Assembly: GCF_010731635.1 (NCBI RefSeq)
Contig: NZ_AP022583.1
Span: forward strand, 1,116,001 to 1,180,000
DNA: 64,000 bases
Reading direction: 5' to 3'
DNA from: Mycobacterium noviomagense
GTDB lineage: Bacteria > Actinomycetota > Actinomycetes > Mycobacteriales > Mycobacteriaceae
The translations under genes were made by a program, and so were the position numbers. Within the stretch, counting starts at the first letter, position 1, and every line of letters begins with the position of its first letter. This document shows positions 7,284 to 18,871 of the stretch, in pieces. The notes under the pieces are model-generated. The model made no database searches. It worked only from the letters and a program-made list of their open reading frames with translations, and had not been told where the DNA came from.

Positions 7284-8417
7284 GTGCGGATCGGTCCTTT
7301 CACTCTCGCCAGCCCGGTGGTGCTGGCCCCGATGGCGGGTGTGACCAACGTCGCGTTCCGGACTCTGTGCCGGAAGCTGGAGCAATCCAAGGTCGGCACG
7401 GTCAGCGGCCTCTACGTCTGCGAGATGGTGACGGCACGCGCGCTCGTCGAACGCCATCCGGCCACCATGCACATGGTGACCTTCGCCGACGACGAGTCAC
7501 CCCGCTCGCTGCAGCTCTACACCGTCGACCCGGTCACCACCTACGAGGCCGTCCGGATGATCGCTGCGGAGGATCTGGCCGACCACGTCGACATGAACTT
7601 CGGCTGCCCGGTGCCCAAGGTCACCCGACGCGGCGGCGGGGCGGCGCTGCCGTTCAAGCGGCGGCTGTTCGGCCAGATCGTGGCCGCGGCTGTGCGCGCC
7701 ACCGAAGGCACCCGCATACCGGTGACAGTCAAGTTCCGCATCGGTATCGACGACGAGCACCACACCCACCTGGATGCCGGCCGCATCGCCGAGAGTGAAG
7801 GCGCCGCCGCGGTCGCATTGCACGCCCGTACCGCGGCGCAGCGCTACTCGGGCGCTGCGGACTGGGAGCAGATTGCGCGGCTCAAGGAGCAGGTACGCAC
7901 GATCCCGGTACTCGGCAACGGGGACATCTTCGACGCCAGCGACGCGCTGACCATGATGGCGGCCACCGGGTGCGACGGCGTGGTCATCGGGCGCGGCTGC
8001 CTGGGCCGGCCGTGGCTGTTCGCCGAGCTCTCGGCTGCGTTCACCGGCCGTCCCGCCCCGCCCCCGCCGACGCTGGGCGAGGTCGCCGACATCATCCGTC
8101 GGCACGCCAAGCTGTTGGCCGCTCACTTCGGCGAAGACAAGGGAATGCGTGATCTGCGCAAACACATCGGCTGGTATCTGCACGGCTTTCCCGCCGGCTC
8201 AGAGCTGCGGCGCGCGTTGGCACTGGTCAAGGCGTTTGACGAGCTCGACGCCCTGCTGGGCCGACTCGATCCCGAGGTTCCGTTCCCGCCAGCCGCGACC
8301 GGCCCGCGGGGCCGGCAAGGATCGCCCGCGCGGGTGGCGCTGCCCGACGGCTGGCTCACCGACCGCGACGACTGCACCGTGCCGGCCGGTGCGGACATCA
8401 TGCACTCGGGTGGTTGA
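7284..8417 (+). CDS. dusB: tRNA-dihydrouridine synthase
   Basis: FMN-dependent TIM-barrel enzyme that reduces uridine to dihydrouridine in tRNA D-loops (Rv0823c homologue). Visible family features are APMAGVTNVAFR at the N-terminus, the catalytic loop MNFGCPVPKV with Cys108, the FMN-binding VKFRIGIDD segment, NGDI, and IGRGCLGRPWLF. Start at GTG 7284, three bases after the desA1 stop, giving 377 residues; no separate ribosome binding site is obvious, consistent with translational coupling. An isolated C-terminal extension (GRQGSPARVALPDGWL) is shared with other mycobacterial DusB proteins. Confidence 0.92.
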   Translation: MRIGPFTLASPVVLAPMAGVTNVAFRTLCRKLEQSKVGTVSGLYVCEMVTARALVERHPATMHMVTFADDESPRSLQLYTVDPVTTYEAVRMIAAEDLADHVDMNFGCPVPKVTRRGGGAALPFKRRLFGQIVAAAVRATEGTRIPVTVKFRIGIDDEHHTHLDAGRIAESEGAAAVALHARTAAQRYSGAADWEQIARLKEQVRTIPVLGNGDIFDASDALTMMAATGCDGVVIGRGCLGRPWLFAELSAAFTGRPAPPPPTLGEVADIIRRHAKLLAAHFGEDKGMRDLRKHIGWYLHGFPAGSELRRALALVKAFDELDALLGRLDPEVPFPPAATGPRGRQGSPARVALPDGWLTDRDDCTVPAGADIMHSGG

Positions 8418-8642
8418 TCGAGGCAGCCTCCACATCGCGCGAGCGCGGATGTCTCAGTACGATATGGACCTTGGTGTATCGCGCCCGGCGGCGGACCGTT
8501 CGGGCGCCGGTGCACGACGGCTACGAAAACGGCGCGACCTTACGAAATGGCGCGTGACTTTGCAGTGCTGTGTCCATCAGCGCTGCCTAAACGTGTGCGC
8601 ACTGACTGGGCCCCTCACCAGAGTTCGAAAGGCCGGTAGGAC

Positions 8643-10766
8643 ATGAGTGACGGCGACTGCGGCGCCACTCCTGACCGTCCGCGCCATTCGGAGGCCGACG
8701 AGGCAAGCATTACCGGATTACGGCCAACACCATTAGGCGCCGCCCCGTGGGAGCGCTTCTCGGGGCCGTCACGCCACGCTGTCGGCATCCGTCCGTTCAC
8801 TGGTACACGGCAATGGTCGGCCCCGCCGGCAGAGCCGGGCCAAGACCAAGCGGAGCACGCCGAGCCGACCGGATGCCACACCGACGGGGCGCTGACGGTC
8901 GCCGAGCTGATCGCCAAGCTCGGCGGCGCATCCGCCCAAAAGCCCCGGCATCATCACGCCGCCGCAGAGGATGAACCGTCCGACGGCGTCGCCGAGTGGC
9001 CTCCTGAACCAGACACCGCGCACAACCCCTGGTCGGCATACGCCGATCAGCTTGCCGATTACCAGCTGGCGAGCAGCCAACCCGCCGCCATCGCCGCGGA
9101 AACGCCTGCCGAACAAACCACCGTGCTGCCGAAAGCGTCGGACAGCGGGCCGCCGACGCGGATCGGCACGTCAACCACAGAAGATCCGGCCCCGGCACCC
9201 AAACCCAACCACCGCCCGATGTTGCTGGCGGCGCGATCGGTCGCCGCGCTGATGGCCCTGCTCGCGCTTGCGCTCACCGGCGGCGCCTGGCAATGGAGCA
9301 CGTCGAAAAACAACCGCCTCAACACCGTCAGCGCCCTCGACCCGCATTCCCGCGACATCCTCGACCCCGGCGGCCAATACGGTGACGAGAACTTCCTGAT
9401 CGTCGGCGTCGACTCCCGCGCTGGGGCAAACAGCCAGATGGGCGCCGGCGACACGGAAGACGCCGGGGGTGCCCGATCGGACACCGTGATGCTGGTCAAC
9501 ATTCCGGCGAGCCGCAAGCGCGTGGTCGCGGTGTCGTTCCCGCGCGACCTGGCCATCACCCCCGTCCAGTGCGAGGCCTGGAACCCCGACACCGGCGCCT
9601 ACGGCCCCCTCTACGACGACAAGACGGGAACGTATGGGCCCAAGTACGTGTACACCGAGACCAAGCTGAACTCGGCGTACGCGTTCGGCGGGCCGAAGTG
9701 CCTGGTCAAGGTCATTCAGAAACTGTCCGGTCTGTCCATCAACCGGTTCATCGCCATCGACTTCGTCGGCTTCGCGAACATGGTCGACGCGCTGGGCGGT
9801 GTGGAGGTGTGCAGCACCACGCCGCTCAAGGACGACGAATTGGGCACGGTGCTCGCCCACGCCGGACGCCAAGTCATCGACGGGAAAACCGCGCTGAACT
9901 ATGTCCGCGCCCGCAAGATCACCACCGAGGACAACGGCGACTACGGCCGCATCAAGCGCCAGCAGCGCTTCTTGTCGTCGCTGTTGCGTTCGCTGATCTC
10001 CAAGGACACTTTCTTGTCGCTGTCGAGGCTGAACAACGTCGTCAACATGTTCATTAGCGACAGCTACGTCGACAACGTCAAAACCAAGGATCTGGTCGAC
10101 CTCGGACAGTCGGTGCAGGGCCTGACCGCGGGACACATCACCTTCGTGACCGTGCCGACGACCGGCGAAACCGACGAGGACGGCAACGAGCCGCCACGCA
10201 CCGCCGACGTACGCGCGCTGTTCGACGCCATCATCAACGACGACCCGCTGCCCAAAGAAAACGACCAGAACGCGACCTCGACACCGACCACCAAGTCCAC
10301 GACCAGCAAACCGCCGCAGCCCAGCCCGGCCACCGAGGCCCGCGCTGAGCGGGTCCAAGCTGTGACCACCGCGCCGCAAGAGATCACCGTTCAGGTGTCG
10401 AACTCGACCGGCAAGAACGGGCTGGCCGCCACCGCCACCACCCAGCTACAGCATCACGGCTTCAAGGTGATGGCACCAGACGACTACCCCAGCTCGCTGA
10501 AAGGCACCACGGTGTTTTTCTCACCGGGCAACGAGCAGGCGGCCGCGACCGTCGCATCGACCTTCCCCAATTCGAAGGTCGAGCGAGTCACCGGCATCGG
10601 GCAAGTCGTGCAGGTGGTGCTCGGCCCTGACTTCCGGGTTGTCTCGACTCCGCCGCCCAGCGGCTCGTCGGTCAGTGTTCAAATCGACCGCGGCACCAAC
10701 AGCACACCGACCAAACTGCCCGACGACTTGAGCGTCACCAACGCCGCCGATACCAGCTGCAAGTAA
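8643..10766 (+). CDS. LytR-CpsA-Psr (LCP) family cell-wall ligase, Rv0822c-like
   Basis: A 707-residue membrane-anchored LCP protein. LCP enzymes attach polyprenyl-linked glycopolymers such as arabinogalactan to peptidoglycan. Residues 1-190 form a low-complexity cytoplasmic region rich in Pro, Ala and charged residues; a single transmembrane helix lies at about 193-215; the LCP catalytic domain follows with the conserved Asp/Arg motifs ([27 protein letters not shown] near 296); a Thr/Pro-rich linker leads to a LytR_C domain at about 579-660 ([17 protein letters not shown]). Start ATG is preceded by GGTAGG. The 225-base upstream gap has a possible -10 (TACGAT, 8458). Not one of the better-characterised mycobacterial LCPs, so no symbol is given. 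Confidence 0.88.
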   Translation: MSDGDCGATPDRPRHSEADEASITGLRPTPLGAAPWERFSGPSRHAVGIRPFTGTRQWSAPPAEPGQDQAEHAEPTGCHTDGALTVAELIAKLGGASAQKPRHHHAAAEDEPSDGVAEWPPEPDTAHNPWSAYADQLADYQLASSQPAAIAAETPAEQTTVLPKASDSGPPTRIGTSTTEDPAPAPKPNHRPMLLAARSVAALMALLALALTGGAWQWSTSKNNRLNTVSALDPHSRDILDPGGQYGDENFLIVGVDSRAGANSQMGAGDTEDAGGARSDTVMLVNIPASRKRVVAVSFPRDLAITPVQCEAWNPDTGAYGPLYDDKTGTYGPKYVYTETKLNSAYAFGGPKCLVKVIQKLSGLSINRFIAIDFVGFANMVDALGGVEVCSTTPLKDDELGTVLAHAGRQVIDGKTALNYVRARKITTEDNGDYGRIKRQQRFLSSLLRSLISKDTFLSLSRLNNVVNMFISDSYVDNVKTKDLVDLGQSVQGLTAGHITFVTVPTTGETDEDGNEPPRTADVRALFDAIINDDPLPKENDQNATSTPTTKSTTSKPPQPSPATEARAERVQAVTTAPQEITVQVSNSTGKNGLAATATTQLQHHGFKVMAPDDYPSSLKGTTVFFSPGNEQAAATVASTFPNSKVERVTGIGQVVQVVLGPDFRVVSTPPPSGSSVSVQIDRGTNSTPTKLPDDLSVTNAADTSCK

Positions 10767-10857
10767 CCACAGGAAGATTCGGGCGAACCGAATCCGCACT
10801 GCCGGCATTCACCGCCAATTCATGTCGTCCTTGCGGCCGATCGCGGCATCGAGCACG

Positions 10858-10869
10858 TACGCTTGTCCC
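10858..10869 (+). promoter_or_regulatory. -10 box of leaderless phoU
   Basis: TACGCT (10858-10863), a TANNNT -10, then six bases to the ATG at 10870. This spacing places the transcription start at the initiation codon and supports the chosen start. Confidence 0.5.
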
Positions 10870-11553
10870 ATGCGCACTGCGTACCATGCACAACTTTCAC
10901 GCTTATCGGATCGCCTAGGCGAGATGTGCGAGCTGGCCGGGGCTGCCATGGAACGCGCGACACAAGCCCTGCTGCAAGCCGACTTGGTGCTGGCCGAACA
11001 AGTGATTTCCGACCACGAAAAGATCGCGGCGCTAAGCGCGCAAGCCGAGGAAAGCGCTTTCGTGCTATTAGCGTTGCAGGCGCCTGTCGCCGGTGACTTG
11101 AGGGCGATCGTCAGCGCCATCCAGATGGTCGCCGACATCGACCGGATGGGCGCGCTTGCACTGCATGTCGCGAAGATCGCGCGCAGACGTCATCCCCAAC
11201 ACGTGCTGCCCGAAGAAGTCAACGGATACTTCGCCGAAATGGGCAGGCTCGCATGCGAATTGGCCAACAGCGCGCAGGAGGTGCTGTTGTCTCGCGACCC
11301 GGAAAAGGCCGCCCGCATCCGCGAAGAAGACGACGCGATGGACGATCTGCACCGGCACCTGTTCACAGTGCTCATGGATCGCGATTGGAAGTACGGCGTG
11401 GCCGCGGCTGTGGACGTGACGCTGCTTGGCCGGTTCTACGAACGCTTCGCCGACCATGCGGTCGAGGTCGCCCGTCGGGTTATCTTCCAGGCCACCGGCG
11501 AAATTCCCGACGGCAAGTTCTCCGACGACGACTCGCTAACCTCCTCTAACTAG
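10870..11553 (+). CDS. phoU: PhoU-family phosphate signalling regulator (PhoY2-like)
   Basis: A 227-residue PhoU protein with two three-helix PhoU repeats; the helical motifs are [20 protein letters not shown] and [45 protein letters not shown], where the E(x)RFADH metal-cluster motif is clear. It matches M. tuberculosis PhoY2 (Rv0821c). PhoU proteins link the Pst transporter to the SenX3-RegX3 two-component system and hold RegX3 off in high phosphate. It faces pstB, and the two stop codons overlap. Its own leaderless promoter means it is expressed separately from pstSCAB. Confidence 0.92.
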   Translation: MRTAYHAQLSRLSDRLGEMCELAGAAMERATQALLQADLVLAEQVISDHEKIAALSAQAEESAFVLLALQAPVAGDLRAIVSAIQMVADIDRMGALALHVAKIARRRHPQHVLPEEVNGYFAEMGRLACELANSAQEVLLSRDPEKAARIREEDDAMDDLHRHLFTVLMDRDWKYGVAAAVDVTLLGRFYERFADHAVEVARRVIFQATGEIPDGKFSDDDSLTSSN

Positions 11554-12326
11554 CCGAACCGGCCGGAGATGTAGTCCTCGGTCGCCTTCTGGGTCGGGTT
11601 GGAGAAGATTCTCTCGGTGTCGTCAATCTCCACCAGCCGGCCCGGTTTTCCGACGGATTCGAGGTTGAAGAACGCGGTTTGATCGCTGACCCGCGCAGCC
11701 TGCTGCATGTTGTGGGTGACGATCACAATGGTGTAGTCCTGCTTCAATTCCGCGATCAGCTCTTCGATCGCCATCGTCGAGATCGGATCCAGCGACGAGC
11801 ACGGCTCGTCCATCAACAACACATCAGGCTGCACGGCGATGGCCCGCGCGATGCACAACCGTTGCTGCTGGCCTCCGGACAACCCGCCGCCGGGCTTGTC
11901 CAACCGGTCCTTGACCTCGTCCCACAGGTTCGCACCCCGCAACGAGTATTCCGCGGTCTCGTCGAGCACCTTGCGATTGCGGACGCCTTGCAGCTTCAGC
12001 CCCGCCACCACGTTGTCGCGAATTGACATGGTGGGGAAAGGATTCGGTCGCTGGAAAACCATGCCGATGGCCCGGCGCACACCGACGGGATCGATGCCGG
12101 GCGCATAGATATCGTCATCGTCGAGCAGCACTATGCCCTCGACCCGCGCGCCGGCGATGACCTCATGCATCCGGTTCAATGTGCGCAACACTGTCGTCTT
12201 GCCGCAGCCGGACGGACCGATGAACGCAGTGACGCTGCGCGGCAGGATCGATAACGACACGTCGGCGACCGCCTGAAACGACCCGTAGTAGATGTTGACC
12301 TCTTTGAGGTCCAACCGCTTGGCCAC
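11550..12326 (-). CDS. pstB: Phosphate ABC transporter ATPase PstB
   Basis: A 258-residue ABC ATPase, also called PhoT in M. tuberculosis (Rv0820). Walker [10 protein letters not shown] at residues 37-45, signature LSGGQ at 149-153, Walker B VLLMDEP at 169-175, and the phosphate-subfamily block [12 protein letters not shown]. It energises phosphate import through PstC-PstA. Nine bases separate it from pstA upstream. Its TAG stop overlaps the TAG of phoU on the opposite strand, so transcripts of the two genes must overlap at their 3' ends. Confidence 0.95.
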   Translation of the reverse strand: MAKRLDLKEVNIYYGSFQAVADVSLSILPRSVTAFIGPSGCGKTTVLRTLNRMHEVIAGARVEGIVLLDDDDIYAPGIDPVGVRRAIGMVFQRPNPFPTMSIRDNVVAGLKLQGVRNRKVLDETAEYSLRGANLWDEVKDRLDKPGGGLSGGQQQRLCIARAIAVQPDVLLMDEPCSSLDPISTMAIEELIAELKQDYTIVIVTHNMQQAARVSDQTAFFNLESVGKPGRLVEIDDTERIFSNPTQKATEDYISGRFG

Positions 12327-12334
12327 CGAAACTC

Positions 12335-13249
12335 CTATAACTTCTCAGGCGCAAATATTTTCGCGACCACTCTGGCCCCGACATTGATGACCCCGATGAG
12401 CAGGATCAGCGTCAACGCGGCGCCCCACAGCCGATCGGTGGGCACCGAGTTGGCGCCCGCGCCCGCCGATGTCTGGTCGTACATCATGCCGGGCAGCGAC
12501 CCCATGAACCCCGTGAACATGTTGAAGTTCATGGCCTGCGAGTAGCCGACGAGGATCAGCAACGGGGCCGTCTCACCCATCACCCTAGCCAAAGCCAGCA
12601 TGACGCCGGTGAGGATCCCGGACAGCCCCGCCGGAATCACAATTCGCACAATGGTTTTCCACTTCGGGACGCCCAGCGCGTAGGCGGCCTCACGCAAATC
12701 CACGGGAACGATCCGCAGCATCTCCTCGGTCGCCCGCACGATCACCGGGATCATCAGCAGGACCAGCGCCAACGACACCGCGAACCCGGAGCGGGGAAAG
12801 CCGAAGGTGGCCACGAACAGCGCATAGATGAACAATGCCGCCACGATCGAGGGCACCCCCGTCAGGATGTCCACCATGAACGTGGTCAGCTTGCCCATCC
12901 AGGTGCCGCCCGCGTATTCGACCAGATAAACGGCGAGAAAGACGCCGATCGGGATGGAAATGACCGCGCAGACCAGCCCCTGCAGCACGGTGCCGACGAT
13001 TGCGTGGTAGGCACCGCCACCGGTGACGAACGCCGTCATACCGGCTTGCGAGTGCGTCCACCACACACTCGACGTGATCGCCTGGAATCCCTTGATCAGC
13101 ACCGAGCACAGCAGCCACAGCAACGGCACCAGGGCGACCGTCACCGACAGCGTCACCAACACGGTGGCGAGTTTGTCTGCGACCCGCCGGCGCACACTGA
13201 CACCCGCGAATGTGCGTGCCTTGACCGGCCGGTCCAGCATCGAGGTCAT
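12335..13249 (-). CDS. pstA: Phosphate ABC transporter permease PstA
   Basis: A 304-residue inner-membrane permease with about six transmembrane helices and the binding-protein-dependent transport (EAA-like) loop [31 protein letters not shown]. Together with PstC it forms the phosphate channel. The ATG overlaps the pstC stop by four bases (ATGA), indicating translational coupling. The open frame extends far upstream through pstC but that is out-of-frame shadow. Full length, all expected helices present. Confidence 0.94.
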   Translation of the reverse strand: MTSMLDRPVKARTFAGVSVRRRVADKLATVLVTLSVTVALVPLLWLLCSVLIKGFQAITSSVWWTHSQAGMTAFVTGGGAYHAIVGTVLQGLVCAVISIPIGVFLAVYLVEYAGGTWMGKLTTFMVDILTGVPSIVAALFIYALFVATFGFPRSGFAVSLALVLLMIPVIVRATEEMLRIVPVDLREAAYALGVPKWKTIVRIVIPAGLSGILTGVMLALARVMGETAPLLILVGYSQAMNFNMFTGFMGSLPGMMYDQTSAGAGANSVPTDRLWGAALTLILLIGVINVGARVVAKIFAPEKL

Positions 13250-14271
13250 CGGCGCCCGTTTCCGGCGACCGCGGCTCGCGCCAGCGCGTTGACCACGAAC
13301 GTCAGCAGAAAAAGCACCAGCCCTGCGGCGATGTAGGCGCCGGCCTTGAACTGGTCGTTGAACTCCGAGGCGGTGGCCGCGATCTTCGTGGCGAAGGTAT
13401 ACCCCCCGTCGAACAGCGACCAGCCGAACGCCGACTGGGTACCGCGCAGGATGATCAGCAGCGCCACCGTCTCGCCCAGCGCACGGCCCAAGCCCAGCAT
13501 CGAACCGCTGATGTAGCCGGAGCGGCCGAACGGCAGCACGGTGGTCTTGACCACCTCCCATCGGGTCGCGCCCAATGCCAGCGCGGCTTCGATCTCTCCT
13601 TGCGGGGTCTGCACGAAGACCTCGCGGGTGACGGCGGTGATGATCGGCAGGATCATCACCGCCAGCACGATCCCGCCGGTGAAGACGGTGCCGCCGCCGG
13701 CCACCGAAGCGTTGCCGGTGGCGAACAGAAAACACCAGCCCAAGTGCTGGTTAAGCCATGTCGCGACCGGCCGCAGCTGCGGCGCCAGCACATACAGGCC
13801 CCAAACGCCGTAGATGATCGAGGGAACCGCTGCCAGCAGATCGACCATGTAGGCCAGCGGCCCGACCGCCCGCCGCGGGGCGTACTGGGTGAGATAGATC
13901 GCGATGCCCAGCGCGATTGGCATCGCCAGGACCAGTGCGAACAGCGAAACGAACACCGTCACCTCGAACAGGTCGCGGATGCCGAAGTGCATCGCTGAGG
14001 TGTCGGTGGTGACCCAGTTGCCGCCGTAGGTTAAGAAGTTCTCCTTGTCGCGTGCCAGCCCCGGTATCGCCCGCCACAACAGGAACAGCCCGATCGCGCC
14101 GACCACGCCGACGATCAGGAGACCGGAACCCTGGGAGAGCCCGCGAAACAGCCGGTCCCCTAGGCGGGGTGTGGTGCTTCCCCATGGTCGGGTAGGGGTG
14201 AGCGGCGGTTCGGGAAAGGGCGCAGCGACGACTTCCCCCGAGCCGGCGCCGGCTGGATTTGGCGTGCTCAC
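13246..14271 (-). CDS. pstC: Phosphate ABC transporter permease PstC
   Basis: A 341-residue permease: a cytoplasmic Pro-rich N-terminus (residues 1-45), six predicted transmembrane segments and the EAA-type loop [31 protein letters not shown]. Sits between pstS (82 bases upstream) and pstA (four-base overlap). Pairs with PstA in the high-affinity phosphate transporter. In M. tuberculosis, as I recall, this pst copy has been reduced to the isolated phoT/pstB gene, so an intact pstC here is a notable difference. Confidence 0.94.
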   Translation of the reverse strand: MSTPNPAGAGSGEVVAAPFPEPPLTPTRPWGSTTPRLGDRLFRGLSQGSGLLIVGVVGAIGLFLLWRAIPGLARDKENFLTYGGNWVTTDTSAMHFGIRDLFEVTVFVSLFALVLAMPIALGIAIYLTQYAPRRAVGPLAYMVDLLAAVPSIIYGVWGLYVLAPQLRPVATWLNQHLGWCFLFATGNASVAGGGTVFTGGIVLAVMILPIITAVTREVFVQTPQGEIEAALALGATRWEVVKTTVLPFGRSGYISGSMLGLGRALGETVALLIILRGTQSAFGWSLFDGGYTFATKIAATASEFNDQFKAGAYIAAGLVLFLLTFVVNALARAAVAGNGRR

Positions 14272-14353
14272 CCTTGTCCCATCGATCGGTCGCTATCGGT
14301 CCTGGCATCCATCTTCACCGCAGACGCCGCCGCTGATCGAGCAATTATCGCTG

Positions 14354-15466
14354 TTACTGGATCGCGTTAATCGCGGCGGTAAGGCGCGCCTTGAACTTAT
14401 CGGGCAGCGGAACGTAGCCGGCCGAGGACAGCCCGCTCTGGCCGTTGTTGGCCGCAACCGTCAGAAACGACTTGACCGCGGCCGACGTGGCCCGGTCGTA
14501 GCCCTTCGAGCACACGATTTCGTAGGTCGCCAACACCAACGGGTACGCACCGTGCTCTTTGGTGGCATACAGCGAGTTCAGGTTCAGCATCAAGTCATTG
14601 CCCTGGCCCTCGAACTTGGCGTCGTCAATGGCGTTGCGGGCCGCGTCGTCGGTGAGCTTGACGGCGCCGCTGCCGTTGTCGATCTGCGCGAACGGGACAC
14701 CTGCCTGATCGGCGAAGCCCTTCTCGACATACCCGATAGCGCCGGGCGTGGCGTGCACGGCCTGCACGACGCCCGCCGACTTCTGCGCGCCCTCACCGAA
14801 GCCGCCCTGGAACTCACTGCCGACCCCTTTGGTCCAGCTCTCCGGTGCGGCCGCGGTCAGGTACTTCTGGAAGTTGTCGGTGGTACCCGAGGAATCCGAC
14901 CGGTAGACCGGCGTGATCTTGGTCTCCGGCAACGCGGCCCCACGGTTTAGCGCCGCGATCGCCGGGTCGTTCCAGCTGGTGACCATTCCGCTGAAGATCT
15001 TGCCCAGCACGTCGGCGTTGAGCACGAGCGAGTCGACGCCGGGCAGGTTGTAGATCAGTGCGACGGGCCCGAATACCACCGGCAGGTCCCAAGCCGGATT
15101 GCCGTTGCAGCGCTTGGCGGCCGGCTCGATCTGCGCGGCGGTCAGCGGCGAGTCCGACCCGGCGAAGTCGACATGGCCGGCGATGAACTGCTCGCGGCCG
15201 GCGCCCGAACCGGTCGGGTTGTAGGCGAGGTTTTTGCCGGGGCAGGCCTGGCCCCAGGCTCGGTTGAACAACGCGATCGCGTTCTGCTGAGCGGTCGACC
15301 CCTCGGCGGTCAAGTCGTCCTTGCCACCACAATCGACGTGCTGGGCCGATTTTTCGGAGCCGCCGGTCATATTGTTGTCGCTGCCGCAGCTCGTCAACGC
15401 CAGCGCCGCGATCGTTGCCGCGGATACCGTGATGCCCAGTGCCCTGCGAACCATCTCGAGCTTCAC
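14354..15466 (-). CDS. pstS: Periplasmic phosphate-binding lipoprotein PstS
   Basis: A 370-residue lipoprotein: positively charged start, hydrophobic segment and lipobox LTSC with the acylated Cys at 27. The mature domain shows the phosphate-binding signatures of PstS: GSTAQQNAI, GSGAGREQFIAGHVDFAGSDSPLT and YRSDSSGTTDNFQKYL. Captures phosphate outside the membrane and delivers it to PstCA. Start is GTG 15466 with AGGAGAG nine bases before it; an ATG four codons later is possible. First gene of pstSCAB; a direct-repeat site about 100 bases upstream is a candidate RegX3 box. Confidence 0.95.
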   Translation of the reverse strand: MKLEMVRRALGITVSAATIAALALTSCGSDNNMTGGSEKSAQHVDCGGKDDLTAEGSTAQQNAIALFNRAWGQACPGKNLAYNPTGSGAGREQFIAGHVDFAGSDSPLTAAQIEPAAKRCNGNPAWDLPVVFGPVALIYNLPGVDSLVLNADVLGKIFSGMVTSWNDPAIAALNRGAALPETKITPVYRSDSSGTTDNFQKYLTAAAPESWTKGVGSEFQGGFGEGAQKSAGVVQAVHATPGAIGYVEKGFADQAGVPFAQIDNGSGAVKLTDDAARNAIDDAKFEGQGNDLMLNLNSLYATKEHGAYPLVLATYEIVCSKGYDRATSAAVKSFLTVAANNGQSGLSSAGYVPLPDKFKARLTAAINAIQ

Positions 15467-15564
15467 CTAGTCGTGCTCTCCTAGCGTCGCTTCGTGATCC
15501 CGGTAGGAGGTCGCCGGGCCACCCGGACGGTATGCGCCGGTAATGGCCAAAATTCACAAGAGAA

Positions 15565-15584
15565 GTGAACGCACGGTGAACGCA
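15565..15584 (-). promoter_or_regulatory. PHO-box-like direct repeat upstream of pstS
   Basis: GTGAACGCA occurs at 15565-15573 and again at 15576-15584, an 11-bp period; on the pstS strand this reads as two TTCAC-containing half-sites. OmpR/PhoB-family regulators bind such 11-bp direct repeats. It lies in the mshD-pstS gap about 100 bases before the pstS start, the expected place for phosphate-starvation control by RegX3. Identification of the regulator is inference. Confidence 0.5.
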
Positions 15585-15596
15585 GCCGGATCGCGC

Positions 15597-17281
<1,685 letters not shown>

Positions 17282-17354
17282 AAAGCCCCTCCAGCGTCGT
17301 GGGAAAGGCCTCTCCCAGACTGATGGCGAAATGTGTAATTAGCGGCCGGGTCAT

Positions 17355-17383
17355 CTAACGATAACGTGCTACCTGGTCGTTAG
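17355..17383. promoter_or_regulatory. Inverted repeat upstream of glnR
   Basis: CTAACGA (17355-17361) and TCGTTAG (17377-17383) are perfect arms separated by 15 bases. The dyad sits in the glnR 5' region and abuts the start of the 92-bp repeats; it could be an operator or a transcript hairpin. Confidence 0.4.
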
Positions 17384-17535
17384 CCCGGCGACGATGCAGA
17401 GCGCGCAGCGCGATGAGGCGGGGGCACCCCCAGCCGCGCAGCGGCGAGGGGGCGAGCCGGGCAATCCAGCCCCAGCCCGGCGACGATGCAGAGCGCGCAG
17501 CGCGATGAGGACGGAGCCTGGCAGCGGCGAGGCGG
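17382..17535 (+). repeat. Two tandem copies of a ~92-bp intergenic repeat
   Basis: A 37-base block beginning AGCCCGGCGACGATGC is identical at 17382-17418 and 17474-17510; each copy is followed by a second shared block (CAGCGGCGAG). Similar GGCGACGATGC elements are common between mycobacterial genes, and a diverged relative lies at 32110-32157. The two copies fill the space between glnR and lmeA. Confidence 0.7.
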
Positions 17536-17563
17536 CGAGCCGGTGGCGGGCGTAGGCCACAAT

Positions 17564-18376
17564 ATGCGGATGCGCAAGGTGCTGATCGGTGTGGTCAGTG
17601 CTGCGGCCGCGGTCGTGGTGGTGATTGTCGGTGCCGTCGGCGTGGACTTCGGGGCCAGCATCTATGCCGAGTACCGGCTGTCTCGGGCCGTGCGGGACGC
17701 AGCTGTCCTGGGCTCGGATCCGTTCGTGGCCATCCTCGGCTTCCCGTTCATCCCGCAGGCGATGCGCGACCACTACGACGAGCTGGAGATCAAAGCCAAC
17801 ACCGTCGACCACGCGATGGTCGGCAAGGCCACGCTGGAAGCCACCATGCACTCGATCGGGTTGACCAACTCGTCGTGGCTGATCCGGCCGAACGCCAAGC
17901 TGCCGGTCGGCAAGCTCGAAAGCCGCATCATCATCGACTCGGTACACCTCGGCCGATACATGGGCATCACGGACCTGATGGTCGAGGCGCCGCCCGAAGA
18001 GACCAATGACGCCACTGGAGGCACCACCGAATCGGGGATCTCCGGCAGCCGCGGGCTGGTGTTCACCGGCACCCCGAAATCGGCCCACTTCGACAAGCGG
18101 GTCAGTGTTTCGGTGGACCTGTCGATCGCCGGCGCGGACAAGACGACGCTGGTGTTCACCCCCACGAGGATCTTGACCGGGCCCGACACCGCCAACCAGA
18201 AGGTTCCCGACGACAAACGAGCCGCCGTGCTCAGCGCCTTCAGCAAGCGGCTGCCTGATCAGAAGCTGCCCTTCGGCGTTGCGCCGACCAGCCAGGGTGC
18301 GCGCGGCTCGGACGTCATCATCGAGGGCATCACCGAGGGAGTAACGATCACGCTCGAAGGGTTTAAACAGTCGTGA
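17564..18376 (+). CDS. lmeA: LmeA-type DUF2993 envelope protein
   Basis: A 270-residue DUF2993 protein resembling LmeA (Rv0817c), which binds phosphatidylinositol mannosides and is needed for elongation of the lipomannan mannan chain. An N-terminal signal/anchor segment (MRKVLIGVVSAAAAVVVVIVGAVG) precedes an exported beta-rich lipid-binding domain; FPFIPQAMRDHYDELEIKANTV and the C-terminal VIIEGITEGVTITLEGF are recognisable. ATG 17564 is chosen over the upstream in-frame start because translation should not begin within the repeat; ATG 17570 is also possible. thiX follows after 43 bases. Confidence 0.85.
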   Translation: MRMRKVLIGVVSAAAAVVVVIVGAVGVDFGASIYAEYRLSRAVRDAAVLGSDPFVAILGFPFIPQAMRDHYDELEIKANTVDHAMVGKATLEATMHSIGLTNSSWLIRPNAKLPVGKLESRIIIDSVHLGRYMGITDLMVEAPPEETNDATGGTTESGISGSRGLVFTGTPKSAHFDKRVSVSVDLSIAGADKTTLVFTPTRILTGPDTANQKVPDDKRAAVLSAFSKRLPDQKLPFGVAPTSQGARGSDVIIEGITEGVTITLEGFKQS

Positions 18377-18419
18377 CTACCCCCCGCCTACCAATCGGGC
18401 CTCGACCGGAGGCCAAACA

Positions 18420-18842
18420 GTGACTGCCGCAGTCGTGGCGATCGCCTGCGCCTTAGCGCTGGCAGGGCTCATCGGCGGGGTCCTGAATCGGCGTTCCGGA
18501 GCCGTCCGCGCAACGCAGTCGGCTTCCCACGAAGCGGCCGACGCGCATAGCGCAGGCTTGGATCTGTCCCCCACCGGACCGACCGTCGTGCACTTCAGCG
18601 CCCCCTGGTGCGGTCCCTGCGAGCGGGTGCGTCGAGTGGTCAACGAGGTCTGCGGCGACCTCGGCGACGTGGCGCATCTGGAGGTCGACTTGGACGCTAA
18701 TCCGGTGGCGGCGCGGCGGCTTTCGGTGCTGTCGCTGCCGACGACGCTGATCTTCGATGCCGATGGCCGTCAGCGTTACCGCGCAGCAGGCGTCCCCTCG
18801 GTTGCCGAGCTGCGGTCGGCGCTGGTACCGCTATTGGCTTGA
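18420..18842 (+). CDS. thiX: Thioredoxin-like protein ThiX
   Basis: A 140-residue membrane-tethered thioredoxin (Rv0816c homologue). An N-terminal hydrophobic segment (residues 1-22) is followed by the thioredoxin fold with active site Trp63-Cys64-Gly65-Pro66-Cys67 and the cis-Pro loop LSLPTTLIFDADG. Start is GTG 18420 with GGAGG seven bases before it. It is adjacent to the sulfur genes DUF4395-cysA-sseC, supporting a redox role in sulfur transfer; the polycysteine leader begins about 30 bases after its stop. Confidence 0.88.
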   Translation: MTAAVVAIACALALAGLIGGVLNRRSGAVRATQSASHEAADAHSAGLDLSPTGPTVVHFSAPWCGPCERVRRVVNEVCGDLGDVAHLEVDLDANPVAARRLSVLSLPTTLIFDADGRQRYRAAGVPSVAELRSALVPLLA

Positions 18843-18858
18843 CCATCGTGTCATTAGG

Positions 18859-18871
18859 TAAGCTGTCCGAC
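18859..18871 (+). promoter_or_regulatory. -10 box of leaderless polycysteine ORF
   Basis: TAAGCT (18859-18864) followed by seven bases and the GTG at 18872. Spacing puts the transcript start on the GTG, as in leaderless mycobacterial mRNAs. Confidence 0.65.

Noticed and set aside
9171..10379. A 402-codon minus-strand frame inside the LCP gene
   Set aside because: Antisense shadow of a protein with intact LCP and LytR_C motifs.
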